Assembly: GCA_903870545.1 (NCBI GenBank)
Contig: CAIQDI010000033.1
Coordinates: 165,585-229,584 of the forward strand
From: an uncultured Pseudomonadota bacterium
GTDB taxonomy: Bacteria; Pseudomonadota; Gammaproteobacteria; Methylococcales; Methylomonadaceae
Direction of reading: 5' to 3'
DNA: 64,000 nt
Both the position numbers and the translations under genes were made by a program. This document shows, one piece after another, positions 1 through 9,214 of this stretch (position 1 is the first letter of the stretch; each line of letters starts with the position of its first letter). Below the pieces are notes generated by a model. That model worked only from the letters and a program-made list of their open reading frames with translations, ran no database searches and was not told the DNA's origin.

Positions 1-665
1 ACGTTAATGGGCGAGTGCGGACGATCACCTTTATTTGAACTCATTTGAACTTGTTTTGGCGCGTTCGGATTGGTGCAATGTTCCCACGGATCGATTTTCA
101 ATTGCGATTTTAAAACGTCAAACGTCTGTTCTTGAACACCATCAAACGCGGGTGACAAAATACGCAAACCGCTGGAATGATCACTTTTTGTCGAAACAGT
201 TTTAATTTCTGCGACACTTTCACGTTCAGGATTTTCGGTGGAATTCGATTTTTTAGTTTGTTGGCAATTCCATTCGCTACTTTTTGCCTCGGCACCACAT
301 TGCCATTCGCCCGAAGTCGGTGCAGAGCGTGTTTCTGCCGCAACGGGAACGGCAATTGAACGCGGTTTTTCCACATCGATAACCGCTTTTTCAATCGGTG
401 GCGGTGTAATGATGATTTCTGGCGCAACGACCGTTTCAACAATCGGAGTAAGTTTTTCAACTTCAACGGATTTAATTGTTTCAATTAAAACAGGTTCTGG
501 CTTAATTTTAGAGGCTGGCGCAGCTTCAACAGGTTTTGCGTCACCACTACAGACCCATTCTTTACCGTCTTTACTTTGCTCGCAATTCCACGCGGAAGAA
601 TTTGTCGCAGCTTGGCTGGCATACGTTATGGTTGATAATAAAAGTAAGAATAAAGGTCGTTGCAT
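1..665 (-). CDS. lptD: LPS-assembly protein LptD, N-terminal part (runs off left edge)
   Basis: An open frame runs leftwards from an ATG at 665 to the window edge with no stop (221 codons visible). It begins with a signal peptide (MQRPLFLLLLLSTITYASQAA) and a low-complexity Pro/Val/Glu-rich stretch. Short Trp-Cys motifs recur (AWNCEQ, WVCSG, EWQCGA, EWNCQQ, WEHC). Such W-C motifs and a long variable N-terminal region before the jellyroll and barrel are typical of LptD from methanotroph-like gammaproteobacteria. The protein inserts LPS into the outer membrane together with LptE. Divergence from amgK matches the order known in Pseudomonas. The barrel lies outside the window, so the call rests on the N-terminus and context. 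Plus-strand frames over this region are shadows. Confidence 0.72.
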   Translation of the reverse strand, partial: MQRPLFLLLLSTITYASQAATNSSAWNCEQSKDGKEWVCSGDAKPVEAAPASKIKPEPVLIETIKSVEVEKLTPIVETVVAPEIIITPPPIEKAVIDVEKPRSIAVPVAAETRSAPTSGEWQCGAEAKSSEWNCQQTKKSNSTENPERESVAEIKTVSTKSDHSSGLRILSPAFDGVQEQTFDVLKSQLKIDPWEHCTNPNAPKQVQMSSNKGDRPHSPIN

Positions 666-699
666 AAGGGTGATTTAAGCCTAAATAGCCGAGTAATGA

Positions 700-756
700 T
701 AGAATGCACGAGTGCTTTTGAGTCGTATTTTAACCTACTTTTCCCCCTGCATTCTA
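700..756. promoter_or_regulatory. 9-bp inverted repeat in the lptD/amgK divergent promoter region
   Basis: TAGAATGCA at 700-708 is perfectly mirrored by TGCATTCTA at 748-756, with 39 bases between, inside the 101-base gap separating two divergent start codons. It could be an operator shared by both genes. I see no consensus sigma-70 boxes strong enough to place either promoter, so a regulatory role is inference. Confidence 0.3.
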
Positions 757-766
757 ACTAAACAAC

Positions 767-1777
767 ATGATTTTAAATGATTTGAGAATAATAACGCTGT
801 TGGATTGGCTCGAAAATGATTGCCTTTTGACTGTGTCGAATTGTGAACCGGCTTCCAATGACGCAAGTTTTCGACGTTATTTTCGCGTGACGATTGACAG
901 TAAAACGTTTATTGCGATGGACGCGCCACCTGACAAAGAAGATATTGCGCCATTTATTCGGATTGCGGATTTGTTGAAACGCGCCAACGTCAATACGCCC
1001 GCTATTTTGCAGCGCAATCTTGATGATGGTTTTCTTTTGTTGGAAGATTTTGGTTCCCAATGGTTGCTCGACGAATTGAATGACGAAACTGCGCCGGAGC
1101 TTTATGGTCGTGCGTTGCGTGATTTGTTGCCGTTGCATGCGAATGAAACGTTATTGAATGCTAATTTACCGCGTTATGACGAAACGTTATTGCAGCGTGA
1201 AATGGCGTTGTTTGAAGAATGGTTTGTTGAACAGCTTTTAGACGGTGAATTGCCGCCAGAATTGTGGGCAAACGTGCAACGCATTTTGATTGATTCGGCG
1301 TTGGAACAGCCCACGGTTTGCGTGCATCGCGATTACCATTCGCGCAATTTGATGGTGTTGCCGAACGGTGAATTAGGCGTTTTAGATTTTCAAGACACGG
1401 TTCTGGGCGCGTTGACGTATGACCTCGTGTCGCTATTGCGCGATTGTTATATTGATTGGTCGGACGAACAAATTGAAACGTGGTTGCGGGATTATTTTGA
1501 GCAATTACAAACGGCGAACGTGGTGGAATGTAATTTCGTGCAATTTAAACGTTGGTTTGATTTGATGGGTATGCAGCGGCATTTGAAAGTGTGTGGCATT
1601 TTTTCACGTTTGCATTTGCGGGACGATAAACCCGATTATTTGAAATCAATTCCCCGAACGCTCAATTACATCGTTCAAGTGTGTGGCGCGTATTCGGAAT
1701 TGCACGAGTTTCAACGGTTTTTGCAGCAACATATTTTGCCCGAATGGCAAAAACAATTTTTACTTTTAGGGCGTTAA
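767..1777 (+). CDS. amgK: N-acetylmuramate/N-acetylglucosamine kinase AmgK-like
   Basis: This is a 336-residue aminoglycoside-phosphotransferase-fold kinase. The catalytic loop HRDYHSRNL lies near residue 187 and the metal-binding LDFQD near residue 208. Length and motifs fit AmgK, which phosphorylates the anomeric position of MurNAc/GlcNAc in the cell-wall recycling route that bypasses de novo UDP-MurNAc synthesis. It is divergent from lptD as in pseudomonads, but the next gene is hisE (1 bp away), not the usual partner murU. murU is therefore elsewhere or absent. An unspecified phosphotransferase is the alternative reading. Confidence 0.8.
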   Translation: MILNDLRIITLLDWLENDCLLTVSNCEPASNDASFRRYFRVTIDSKTFIAMDAPPDKEDIAPFIRIADLLKRANVNTPAILQRNLDDGFLLLEDFGSQWLLDELNDETAPELYGRALRDLLPLHANETLLNANLPRYDETLLQREMALFEEWFVEQLLDGELPPELWANVQRILIDSALEQPTVCVHRDYHSRNLMVLPNGELGVLDFQDTVLGALTYDLVSLLRDCYIDWSDEQIETWLRDYFEQLQTANVVECNFVQFKRWFDLMGMQRHLKVCGIFSRLHLRDDKPDYLKSIPRTLNYIVQVCGAYSELHEFQRFLQQHILPEWQKQFLLLGR

Positions 1778-1778
1778 A

Positions 1779-2099
1779 ATGAACAACACATTAGTCAAAC
1801 TCGCGCAGGTTTTAGAACAGCGCAAAGAACAATCGGGCGAAAAATCGTACGTTGCCAGTTTGTATGAAAAAGGCGTGAATTCGATTTTGAAAAAAATCGG
1901 CGAAGAAGCCACCGAAGTTATCATTGCCGCGAAAGATGGCGACAAAGAACAAATTATTTATGAAACGGCAGATTTATGGTTTCATTGCATGGTGTTATTG
2001 GCGCAACAAGGTTTACATCCGAACGATGTTTTGGACGAATTACACCGCCGTTTTGGCTTATCGGGTTTGGATGAAAAATCCCAACGTGAACAAAAATAG
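1779..2099 (+). CDS. hisE: Phosphoribosyl-ATP pyrophosphatase HisE
   Basis: At 106 residues this is the usual stand-alone HisE size. It is an all-alpha MazG-fold protein with the metal-binding pattern [10 protein letters not shown] followed by ETADLWFH. It hydrolyses PR-ATP to PR-AMP in the second step of histidine synthesis. It starts one base after the amgK stop, so it is probably read from the same transcript, and is followed by tatA 11 bases on. The hisE-tatA pairing is common in gammaproteobacteria, where hisI usually precedes; hisI is not in the window. Confidence 0.93.
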   Translation: MNNTLVKLAQVLEQRKEQSGEKSYVASLYEKGVNSILKKIGEEATEVIIAAKDGDKEQIIYETADLWFHCMVLLAQQGLHPNDVLDELHRRFGLSGLDEKSQREQK

Positions 2100-2110
2100 A
2101 GGAAACAAAA

Positions 2111-2359
2111 ATGCACTTTAGCGTGATGCAATTAGCCTTAATTTTAGGCATTATCGTTTTATTATTCGGCACCAAAAAATTAACCAATGTCGGCGGCGAT
2201 GTGGGCGCGGCGATTCGCAATTTCCGCTCTGAAATGAAACGCGGACAAGGCGAAACTGACGAATCGCACGACGAAGAAAAAGACAAAATCATCGAAGGCG
2301 AAGCGACTAAACCGACCGCCGCGCCGTTCAAATTCAAGAAAAAAGAAGACATAAAATGA
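2111..2359 (+). CDS. tatA: Sec-independent protein translocase TatA
   Basis: The protein has 82 residues: one N-terminal membrane helix (about residues 5-19), the hinge LFGTKKL, an amphipathic helix, and a charged, disordered C-terminal tail ending in Lys/Asp/Glu. This is the TatA/E architecture, the pore-forming subunit that moves folded twin-arginine substrates. The hinge is FGTKKLTNVG instead of the usual FG-x-K-KLP. A GAGGAAAC ribosome-binding site precedes it. Its TGA stop overlaps the ubiX start as ATGA, implying coupling. tatB and tatC are not in the window, so whether this is the main TatA or a paralogue is open. Confidence 0.85.
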   Translation: MHFSVMQLALILGIIVLLFGTKKLTNVGGDVGAAIRNFRSEMKRGQGETDESHDEEKDKIIEGEATKPTAAPFKFKKKEDIK

Positions 2360-2931
2360 GCGCGAAAAAACGCTTAATCATTGCGATTACAGGCGCGACA
2401 GGGGCAATTTACGGCGTGCGAATGTTGCAAGTTTTACAGCCTCAGCTCGAATGGGAAACGCATTTAGTGGTTTCGTCGGCGGGGTTGGTGAATTTGAAAC
2501 ATGAACTCGACATGACGCGCGACCAACTCAGTGCGTTGGCGGATGTCACGCACGGCATTCACGATATTGCGGCGACCATTGCTAGCGGCGGTTTCAAAAC
2601 AGAAGGCATGATTATCGCGCCGTGTTCGATGAAAACGTTGGCGGCAGTCGCGCATGGTTTTGGTGATAATTTAATTTCGCGTGGCGCGGATGTGGTGTTG
2701 AAAGAACGGCGACGTTTAGTCGTGATGCCACGCGAAACGCCGTTGCATTTGGTGCATATTCGCAACATGGGCATTGTCACGGAAATGGGCGGTATTATGT
2801 TTCCGCCGATGCCCGCGTTTTATAGCAAAACGGATTCGTTGGCAGACATGGTAAATGAAACGGTCGGGCGCATTTTGAATATGTTTGACGTAGATGTGAC
2901 GGGGCTTTACACGCCGTGGGAAGGGCTTTAG
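2356..2931 (+). CDS. ubiX: Flavin prenyltransferase UbiX
   Basis: This is a 191-residue flavoprotein with the N-terminal Rossmann signature ITGATGAIYG and the conserved APCSMKT region near residue 95. The PRETP and MPAFY segments further on are diagnostic of UbiX. It attaches dimethylallyl to FMN to make the prenylated flavin used by UbiD-family decarboxylases in ubiquinone synthesis. The ATG overlaps the tatA stop by four bases. A strong terminator lies directly downstream, closing the amgK-hisE-tatA-ubiX unit. Confidence 0.93.
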   Translation: MSAKKRLIIAITGATGAIYGVRMLQVLQPQLEWETHLVVSSAGLVNLKHELDMTRDQLSALADVTHGIHDIAATIASGGFKTEGMIIAPCSMKTLAAVAHGFGDNLISRGADVVLKERRRLVVMPRETPLHLVHIRNMGIVTEMGGIMFPPMPAFYSKTDSLADMVNETVGRILNMFDVDVTGLYTPWEGL

Positions 2932-2943
2932 AAACTCACCAAA

Positions 2944-2968
2944 CCCCCTTCAAAAAAGGGGGCTTTTT
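2944..2968 (+). terminator. Rho-independent terminator after ubiX
   Basis: CCCCCTT (2944-2950) pairs with AAGGGGG (2956-2962), followed by C and TTTTT. It ends the plus-strand operon and sits between converging genes. Confidence 0.88.
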
Positions 2969-2993
2969 CTCTTAAACGTGAACAGGATTTATC

Positions 2994-5006
2994 TTAAAGT
3001 CCAAACGATAAATCTAACAGCGCGTTATCCAATTGACCAGCACGGAAACTTTTTCCCGATTCCACCGCCGTGACAATCACGCTAGCAGGACTGAATAACA
3101 TTGCGTCGATTTTAAAAAAGTCGTAATCGCAGGCTTTGAAAATTTCGGCAAACGGTTTGCCATAATCTTTCGAGGTTGAGCTGGGCAATTCGTTCGCTAA
3201 TTTCTCAGCCGCTTCGTCGCTGCCTTTCACAAATAAATGCACTTGTCCGGCGAATAAAATTGCATCGTTTGTGCGTCCCATTGCTTTGACAAAATTCGGA
3301 TGAGGCGGACAAATTGGCGCAGAACCGCTGCCATCAATAATGTTTTCTAATGGAAAATGCAGCGCGTGAGCTTTGTGCATCGCCACTTCCAACACTCGCG
3401 CCACCACTTGCACACCACCCGCCAAACTGCTGGTCGGTGTGACAATAATCGTTAATTTAGACGGTGAAACGCCACACGCAGTCGCCACTTTTTCGATAAT
3501 CGCTAACGGTGGAATAGCATCATTTTCAATGACCAACGTCGCCGTTTCAGCTTCATCGTGGTACGCCAATTCTTGATACAACTCTTCAACGGGTATGGTT
3601 TGACCGTCTTTTTGTTTCGTCGCCATCGCACGCGCTGGGCCAGAACCTAACGCATAATACTTTTCATGCGACAAACTCCAACCCGCGTATTGACTGCCCA
3701 AACAACCCAAAACAGGATTGCCCGTGTGAACATTCACCGATAACGGCCAATTCGTGGTGTATTGACTGTGCGAAATCGACACCGTTCCCATACCGCCCAA
3801 ACAAATTTCGGCAATAATCCGACCCGCTTCCAGACCGCCAACGTGCTGAATTCCAGCATCAATGACCGTGCAACCATTTTCTAAAATTTCCACACCGACG
3901 CGCAATTTCGCCGCATTATCAATAAGTTGTTGAACTAACGGTTGCGTCAGTTTATTCACACTAGCTTGATTCATATTTAAAGACCTTTTTAATTGTTGAG
4001 TGTTAATTCGCACTAATTCCAATGCCGATGCTGTTTGCATTGCGCGGGCAATGATACTGCAAATGGGCTGATTTTTGCGAATTATTGCCCCAGCGTGCGG
4101 CAAATCGTGACAGTTTTCCAACCAATGAAAATGGCGGGGAATAATTAACGAACGGGGTGCGTAGAAAATTTGATAAGCGGAAAAATCGGAAACTCGATTC
4201 CATTCAGTTTCCAACGTCAAATGCGCGTTGAATAACGGCAAATCATAAAGCTGCATACTCGCTGACGGACGCGGATTGATTTCTAAAACAAAACAGCCTT
4301 TTTCAGCGAGCATAAAATCCAACGAATTCAACCCACGCAAATCAAAATGCCCGACCAGTTTTTGTAACCATGATTGAATTTGCGTTTTTTGAGCGTGAGT
4401 TAAATCGCTGTGATTTGAAATGCCCGAAAAAAGAAAATCCCCGTGCGTCGATTGCGTATGAAAACCGATTATTTCAGCACGTTTACCCGTCGCCAAAAAC
4501 AAAACTGAACCCGCCTGCCCGTCACAAAAACGCTGCCAATAAATATTGTCAATTTGCGAATTGATACCCGCGCCACCTTGACCTTTTAACGGTTTGGAAA
4601 GCCAGTTTTTTTGTTTAGCGGGACAGTCAAAATGCGTTTCAGGATACGGAATTTTAAAAATAGCTAATGCGGCAAAAAACGACCGTTTATTCTGAACTTG
4701 CTCAAAAATAGCCGGCGAATTACCCGCCATTTCAAAACGATTTGCTAAAAAATACAGACTTTCCACACACGTTTCAAAACCACTGCCATAAACCACGCCG
4801 ATTACTTCATCATTTTTTGATTCTAATTCACAAAGTGCGACAGTTAAATTTTCAATCGAAAGCGAATTCACCCGAATCACTTTTTTAGCGTAGCGCACCG
4901 TGTCAACATCCGCAAAACAATCAATCACCCAAACATCAAAACCTTCACGTTGCGCGGCTTGCGCGAGCATTCTTCCAGACGTGGCAACAATTAGCCAAAC
5001 ATTCAT
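2994..5006 (-). CDS. mch: ATP-grasp protein fused to methenyltetrahydromethanopterin cyclohydrolase
   Basis: A single 670-residue frame joins two proteins normally encoded separately. Residues 1-344 are an ATP-grasp enzyme (start [18 protein letters not shown] nucleotide loop; EINPRPSAS metal-binding segment) of the COG2232 type found beside tetrahydromethanopterin C1 genes. Residues 345-670 are a complete Mch ([28 protein letters not shown]), which interconverts methenyl- and formyl-H4MPT in formaldehyde oxidation. The usual Mch start would be Met345 (ATG at 3974), preceded by AAGG. Removing one A from the A5 run just upstream (plus-strand T5, 3986-3990) would place a TAA at the end of the ATP-grasp part. 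The fusion may thus be recent or a sequence error. The start overlaps the corA stop. Confidence 0.9.
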   Translation of the reverse strand: MNVWLIVATSGRMLAQAAQREGFDVWVIDCFADVDTVRYAKKVIRVNSLSIENLTVALCELESKNDEVIGVVYGSGFETCVESLYFLANRFEMAGNSPAIFEQVQNKRSFFAALAIFKIPYPETHFDCPAKQKNWLSKPLKGQGGAGINSQIDNIYWQRFCDGQAGSVLFLATGKRAEIIGFHTQSTHGDFLFSGISNHSDLTHAQKTQIQSWLQKLVGHFDLRGLNSLDFMLAEKGCFVLEINPRPSASMQLYDLPLFNAHLTLETEWNRVSDFSAYQIFYAPRSLIIPRHFHWLENCHDLPHAGAIIRKNQPICSIIARAMQTASALELVRINTQQLKRSLNMNQASVNKLTQPLVQQLIDNAAKLRVGVEILENGCTVIDAGIQHVGGLEAGRIIAEICLGGMGTVSISHSQYTTNWPLSVNVHTGNPVLGCLGSQYAGWSLSHEKYYALGSGPARAMATKQKDGQTIPVEELYQELAYHDEAETATLVIENDAIPPLAIIEKVATACGVSPSKLTIIVTPTSSLAGGVQVVARVLEVAMHKAHALHFPLENIIDGSGSAPICPPHPNFVKAMGRTNDAILFAGQVHLFVKGSDEAAEKLANELPSSTSKDYGKPFAEIFKACDYDFFKIDAMLFSPASVIVTAVESGKSFRAGQLDNALLDLSFGL

Positions 5007-6313
5007 CGTGGCGGCGGTTTTCTATTTTCCATCGATAAACGCTTAATTTTATGCCGTTCCAAGAACTGAACACCCACAAACATCAGCCAAGACACTAAGG
5101 CTAATCCCGCTAATAAACCGCTGTACGCAAATTGCCACGGAATGCCCGCCGTCATCATCGAAAATTCCGACATGCCGCCAATTCCGGCAATCACATTCAA
5201 CGGCATAAAAACCAAACTAATCACCGTCAGGCGTTTAATATCTTTGTTTTGATTGACGTTAATAAAACCGACGGTGGCTTCCATTTGGAAATTGATTTTG
5301 TTGAACAAAAACGACGTATGACCATCCAGCGATTCAATGTCGCGCAAAATTTCCCGCACATCTTCATGTTGAATTTCAGATAAAAATTTACCCCGCATTA
5401 AAAATGATAACGCGCGGCGCGTGTCCAACACATTACGCCGAATGCGCCCGTTTAAATCCTCTTCTTCTGCAATGGCTGCCAGAATTTTCGCCGCGCCTTC
5501 GTCGGTCATGTACGATTTAAAAACTTGTCGCCCGACCGATTCCAGTTCGGTATAAATATCTTCCAGCGCGTTGGCCGAATACTCCACATCCGCCGCGTAT
5601 AAATCGAGCAACAAATCTTTCGCGTCTGAAATGTAATCCGATTCGGCACGAGCGCGTAACCGTTGCAATCGAAACGCGGGTAATTCTTCGCTGCGAACTG
5701 AAAATAAGGTGTCTTTTTTTAATACAAATGCCACGGCGACGTTGCGCGATTCGTCTTTTCTATCGAGTAAAAAATCTGAATGCAAATGCACTTCCCCATT
5801 ATCTTCAACATAAAAACGCGCACTGGTTTCCAAATCCGTCAGCTCTTTTGGGTTTGGCAAATCTACGTCAAACACGTCTTTTGCCCAATTCAAATGCTCT
5901 TCTTCGGGCATGACCAAATCAATCCAAATCGGTTTGGCGTGCGTTAAATCGGCTTTAGTTTCAATCGGAATTTGACGCAATAAACCGTCACGCAAATCAA
6001 AAACCCGAATCACCATATTTCGATTACGCGGACGAAAATTTGCTGCCAACTCCACCCGAATATCGTAAGACATCACCCCGACAACTTCTTCTTTGCGTTC
6101 TTCAGCAATTAAATTCCAGATAATTTGTCGATCTTCGTGCGAAAAAATTTCCAACATTTGCGCGATTGCCAGCGCATCGAGTTGATCCAACAGGCGTTGC
6201 AATTCGACTAAATTTTGTTTTTTCACCAACTCTTCGACGAGCCGATGCCGCGCCAACACGCCGCGCACGTTTAAAATTGTTTCTTGGTTATACGTTTCGT
6301 CGTGATTGCTCAT
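5003..6313 (-). CDS. corA: CorA-family divalent metal transporter with MgtE-N-like domain
   Basis: The protein has 436 residues. Residues about 20-100 are a helical repeat resembling the MgtE intracellular N domain ([25 protein letters not shown]). A CorA cytoplasmic funnel and two C-terminal membrane helices follow (about 358-380 and 392-418). The pore loop after the first helix reads [13 protein letters not shown], so the classical GMN triplet is GMS. That variant occurs in a CorA subgroup whose ion choice is not settled. The 3' end overlaps the ATP-grasp-Mch start by four bases, so the two genes are probably co-transcribed. Magnesium/cobalt transport is the family expectation, not shown here. 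Confidence 0.85.
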   Translation of the reverse strand: MSNHDETYNQETILNVRGVLARHRLVEELVKKQNLVELQRLLDQLDALAIAQMLEIFSHEDRQIIWNLIAEERKEEVVGVMSYDIRVELAANFRPRNRNMVIRVFDLRDGLLRQIPIETKADLTHAKPIWIDLVMPEEEHLNWAKDVFDVDLPNPKELTDLETSARFYVEDNGEVHLHSDFLLDRKDESRNVAVAFVLKKDTLFSVRSEELPAFRLQRLRARAESDYISDAKDLLLDLYAADVEYSANALEDIYTELESVGRQVFKSYMTDEGAAKILAAIAEEEDLNGRIRRNVLDTRRALSFLMRGKFLSEIQHEDVREILRDIESLDGHTSFLFNKINFQMEATVGFINVNQNKDIKRLTVISLVFMPLNVIAGIGGMSEFSMMTAGIPWQFAYSGLLAGLALVSWLMFVGVQFLERHKIKRLSMENRKPPPR

Positions 6314-6353
6314 AATTATAGGCTCTATTTTTGTCGAGTCGGCGGCACAAGGT

Positions 6354-6758
6354 TTATTTCACAAAACAGCTTTTTTCAGCCGCTTCTTCGGCTTCTTTTA
6401 ATTGCTTGCGTAAATCTTTGCTTTGTTTTGGATCTCGCGCCATTGCGCCATTTTCACCCGCCATTGATTTCAAATACGAAAATGTTTTGGCGGATTCAAA
6501 GTCGTTAAAATTGAGTTTTTCAGCGATTTTGTCAATTTTACAGCCACACGCATATTGATTGATGTAATTCAATCCGCCATGTTGCGCGACGCAATTCAGC
6601 ACAAATTCCACCCGATCACGAGTTGGGTAATCGTTGGTTGAAGCGGCAGAAATTGGCGCGGCAGAATTTTCAACTATTTGTTCAGGATTGCTTGCACAAC
6701 CTGCCATAATGAGCGAAATCGCAGACGTTAAAAGCACATTTTTCAAAGTATTTTTCAT
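6354..6758 (-). CDS. Predicted lipoprotein with conserved Cys/HGG motifs
   Basis: The start at the ATG at 6758 is supported by GGAAGGAAAA just upstream, giving 134 residues. The lipobox LIMAGC puts the lipidated Cys near residue 20. The mature domain has CVAQHGG, then YACGCKID about 12 residues later, then AGENGAMARD. These three Cys and the HGG suggest a metal or haem-free redox fold. I recall similar small exported proteins in methylotroph genomes but cannot name the family or its function. It lies just before corA on the same strand (40-base gap) and is divergent from mobA. Confidence 0.7.
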   Translation of the reverse strand: MKNTLKNVLLTSAISLIMAGCASNPEQIVENSAAPISAASTNDYPTRDRVEFVLNCVAQHGGLNYINQYACGCKIDKIAEKLNFNDFESAKTFSYLKSMAGENGAMARDPKQSKDLRKQLKEAEEAAEKSCFVK

Positions 6759-6809
6759 GTTAATTTTTTCCTTCCACACAGATAAAAAGACAAGTTACAG
6801 CTTAACATT

Positions 6810-7391
6810 ATGACCTTACAAACAAAAGTAACGGGCGTGATTCTCGCAGGCGGACAGGCGCGGCGCATGAATTATCAGCCAAAAGGCTTGCAGATTTATC
6901 ACGGACAACTGTTAATTTCCTATTCGTTCAACGCCTTGCGCCCGATGGCGGATGATTTGATTATTAACGCGAATCAAAATTTAAACGAATATCGCTTATT
7001 TGGCGTGCCAGTCATTTCAGATTTAACGCCTGATTTTTTCGGCGCGTTAGCGGGTATTTTAGCGGCGATGACGGTTGCTAAAACGGATTTATTATTGGTT
7101 GTGCCGTGTGACGCGCCACATATTACGACGACGCAATTGCAACATTTGCTGGCGGAACATGAAAAAAGTGGCGCGGAAATAACGGTGGCGCGTACCGGTG
7201 AACAAGTGCATTCGGTTTTTTTAGCGGTTCAAACGAGTTTGAAAACTAGTTTAGAAAACTATTTGGCGCAAGGTGAACGAAAAGTACAACGATGGTTTTT
7301 GCAACATCACACACATTATGTCGATTTTGGCGCGGACGCGATGGGCTTTGAAAATATCAACACACTGGCAGAATTAAACGCTATTCCGTGA
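6810..7391 (+). CDS. mobA: Molybdenum cofactor guanylyltransferase MobA
   Basis: The 193-residue nucleotidyltransferase opens with GVILAGGQARRMNYQPKGL, the GTP-binding loop of MobA, and carries VPCDAPHI near residue 100 (the conserved CD pair that binds metal). It attaches GMP to molybdopterin to form the cofactor of the DMSO-reductase family, such as formate dehydrogenase. That use would fit a methylotroph. The last 11 bases overlap the 3' end of the converging radical SAM gene. Confidence 0.9.
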   Translation: MTLQTKVTGVILAGGQARRMNYQPKGLQIYHGQLLISYSFNALRPMADDLIINANQNLNEYRLFGVPVISDLTPDFFGALAGILAAMTVAKTDLLLVVPCDAPHITTTQLQHLLAEHEKSGAEITVARTGEQVHSVFLAVQTSLKTSLENYLAQGERKVQRWFLQHHTHYVDFGADAMGFENINTLAELNAIP

Positions 7392-8229
7392 CCGTCACGT
7401 CAAAACCTAGAAGTCGAATTTCTTGCGCGAAATGCTGCATTATTTCTACTGGCATTGTTTTTAAATCAATCGCTTCCGGCTGATGAGACGGTCGCGCCAA
7501 TGTGTAAATTGTGACGTTTTCAATCGACGTAGTGGCGCGAATGGTGGTCAATAAATCTAAAAAACCGTCACGCTCAGAAGTTGATAAACCGCGCTGTTGA
7601 TAATCGACCAAACAAATTTGAATTTTCGTTAAGCAATGTTGCGACGCAAGCGTGATATTTTTCAAAACGGCTTCATTCGTTTGCGCGGAATGATTGACCC
7701 ACATTCTGCCTTCGGGCGTTCCGCTGTCGAGTTTGAACCACACTTCGCCACCGTAATTATTCAACCATTTCAAACCCGTTTGAACCATCGGACGATGAAT
7801 CAAACTGCCATTAGTAATCAGCACAAAATGACTTTCGGGAAAAATACCCAATTCCGTCGCTAAATCACCAATAATTTTTATCGCTGCGTCAAACTCGCTC
7901 AAACTGGTCGGCTCACCATTGCCCGCAATCGCAATATCTTTAATCACGCGCTGTTCGTTTGGCGCATTCATGCGCTCATAAAAATCCCCGTGCAAAACGT
8001 CATTCAAAAACAAACGTAATTCTTGCGCCAACAAATTCAAATCAATTTTTGGTGCCGTCCCGAGCTTTAATTCTGGCACTTGGCAATAAATACACCGCCA
8101 ATTACAGGCGTTATTCGGATTGAAATTGATGCCAATCGATAATCCACCCGCGCGGCGTGAAAGAACCGGATAAACGTAAGTTAAGCCGGTGTCATTGCGA
8201 TTATGATTCGTGATAGTGAGTTTAGGCAT
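7381..8229 (-). CDS. Radical SAM protein (COG0731-like)
   Basis: The start is placed at the ATG at 8229 because MPKLTITNHNRN begins the conserved part; the open frame extends 14 residues further upstream without support. This gives 282 residues. The iron-sulfur motif is CNWRCIYC (about residues 42-49), and GNGEPT is the SAM-binding GGE-like segment. The family is related to wyosine synthase TYW1 but shorter and without a flavodoxin domain; its bacterial role is unknown. Its 3' end overlaps mobA by 11 bases. Confidence 0.82.
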   Translation of the reverse strand: MPKLTITNHNRNDTGLTYVYPVLSRRAGGLSIGINFNPNNACNWRCIYCQVPELKLGTAPKIDLNLLAQELRLFLNDVLHGDFYERMNAPNEQRVIKDIAIAGNGEPTSLSEFDAAIKIIGDLATELGIFPESHFVLITNGSLIHRPMVQTGLKWLNNYGGEVWFKLDSGTPEGRMWVNHSAQTNEAVLKNITLASQHCLTKIQICLVDYQQRGLSTSERDGFLDLLTTIRATTSIENVTIYTLARPSHQPEAIDLKTMPVEIMQHFAQEIRLLGFDVTVTE

Positions 8230-8295
8230 TTCGATAACTATTTGAATTAACAAGATGTTGAAGTATATCACACCGATAAGCGCGATTTTTTTGTG

Positions 8296-8304
8296 TGCTA
8301 TAAT
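8296..8304 (+). promoter_or_regulatory. Extended -10 promoter for the DUF5765-like gene
   Basis: TGCTATAAT (TG dinucleotide plus a perfect TATAAT) lies 83 bases before the start at 8388. No good -35 box is seen, which is normal for extended -10 promoters. It implies a leader of about 75 bases. Confidence 0.55.
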
Positions 8305-8387
8305 TCAGAGGTTGTATGCAAGTTATTTACCTGTGTTTAACTAGAAACTTATAACTATAAAAATTAAAAAATTAACGAGGAAAAATC

Positions 8388-9140
8388 ATGTGTTGGAGTG
8401 GTGAAGCATCCGGCGTACTCGCCGCCGTCGGCTTAGGAACGGCTTGTTACATTATTAAAAAAGGCGAATCAAAAGAGCTTTGGATTCCCTTAACGTATTT
8501 TTCGTTAATGGAATTGTTGCAAGCGTTCACTTACGTTTATATCGATTTATGTGACAATCCGAATAATCAGATATTGACGATGCTGGGATATTTACACGTC
8601 GCGTTTCAGCCGTTTTTTGTCAATATGGTGGCGATGTATTTCATTCCCGAAAGCGTAAAACTGAAAATTCGGACGGTGGTTTACACAATTAGCGCGGCAG
8701 GTTCGATTTTGATTTTGTTTAAAATGTATCCGTTCGCGTGGGCGGGACAATGTGTGATTGGCACTGAAGGTTTCTGTGGCCCGCATATTTGTTCCGTTTC
8801 GGGCGCGTGGCATATCGCGTGGCAAATGCCGTTGAATGGCTTGCTGTCGCATCCGGTCGAATGGTTGTTTAATTTCAATTGGGGCTTGCACGTTTTGGCG
8901 TATATTTTGGTGGCGTTTATTATGCCGACGATTTACGGTTCGTGGAAATTTGTGTTATTTCATTATTTTATGGGACCTTGGATTTCAGACATTACCACTG
9001 ACGATCCGAATGAATATGCGGCGGTGTGGTGTTTATTCTCGATTGCGTTGTGCGTGTCGGTGATTAAATCGCCGGTGCGAAAATATCTGCACGTCACGAG
9101 CTGGCCTTTTTATAAAAAAACAATTGGCGATTCGTTGTAA
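8388..9140 (+). CDS. Multi-pass membrane protein of the DUF5765 type
   Basis: The protein has 250 residues and about six or seven hydrophobic segments. It begins MCWSGEASGVLAAVGLG, where the Cys-Trp-Ser-Gly start is a hallmark of this family. Further Cys residues are clustered in the middle (GQCVIGTEGFCGPHICSV). The function is unknown; it is an inner-membrane protein by composition. It stands alone with its own promoter and terminator and an AACGAGGAAAAA ribosome-binding site. The DUF number is from memory and should be confirmed. Confidence 0.75.
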   Translation: MCWSGEASGVLAAVGLGTACYIIKKGESKELWIPLTYFSLMELLQAFTYVYIDLCDNPNNQILTMLGYLHVAFQPFFVNMVAMYFIPESVKLKIRTVVYTISAAGSILILFKMYPFAWAGQCVIGTEGFCGPHICSVSGAWHIAWQMPLNGLLSHPVEWLFNFNWGLHVLAYILVAFIMPTIYGSWKFVLFHYFMGPWISDITTDDPNEYAAVWCLFSIALCVSVIKSPVRKYLHVTSWPFYKKTIGDSL

Positions 9141-9161
9141 TTATTGCTGAATTTGGCTCAC

Positions 9162-9192
9162 AAAAAAGCCCGTAAAATAACGGGCTTTTTTT
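9162..9192. terminator. Bidirectional terminator
   Basis: GCCCGT (68-73 of 91xx) pairs with ACGGGC (9180-9185), flanked by A6 on one side and T7 on the other. It serves both the DUF5765-like gene and the converging ubiB. Confidence 0.88.
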
Positions 9193-9214
9193 ATGTCAGG
9201 CGAAAACGTTTATT

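Noticed and set aside
238..678. A 146-codon plus-strand open frame
   Set aside because: It is the complement of the lptD N-terminus, which has a signal peptide and repeated W-C motifs on the minus strand.
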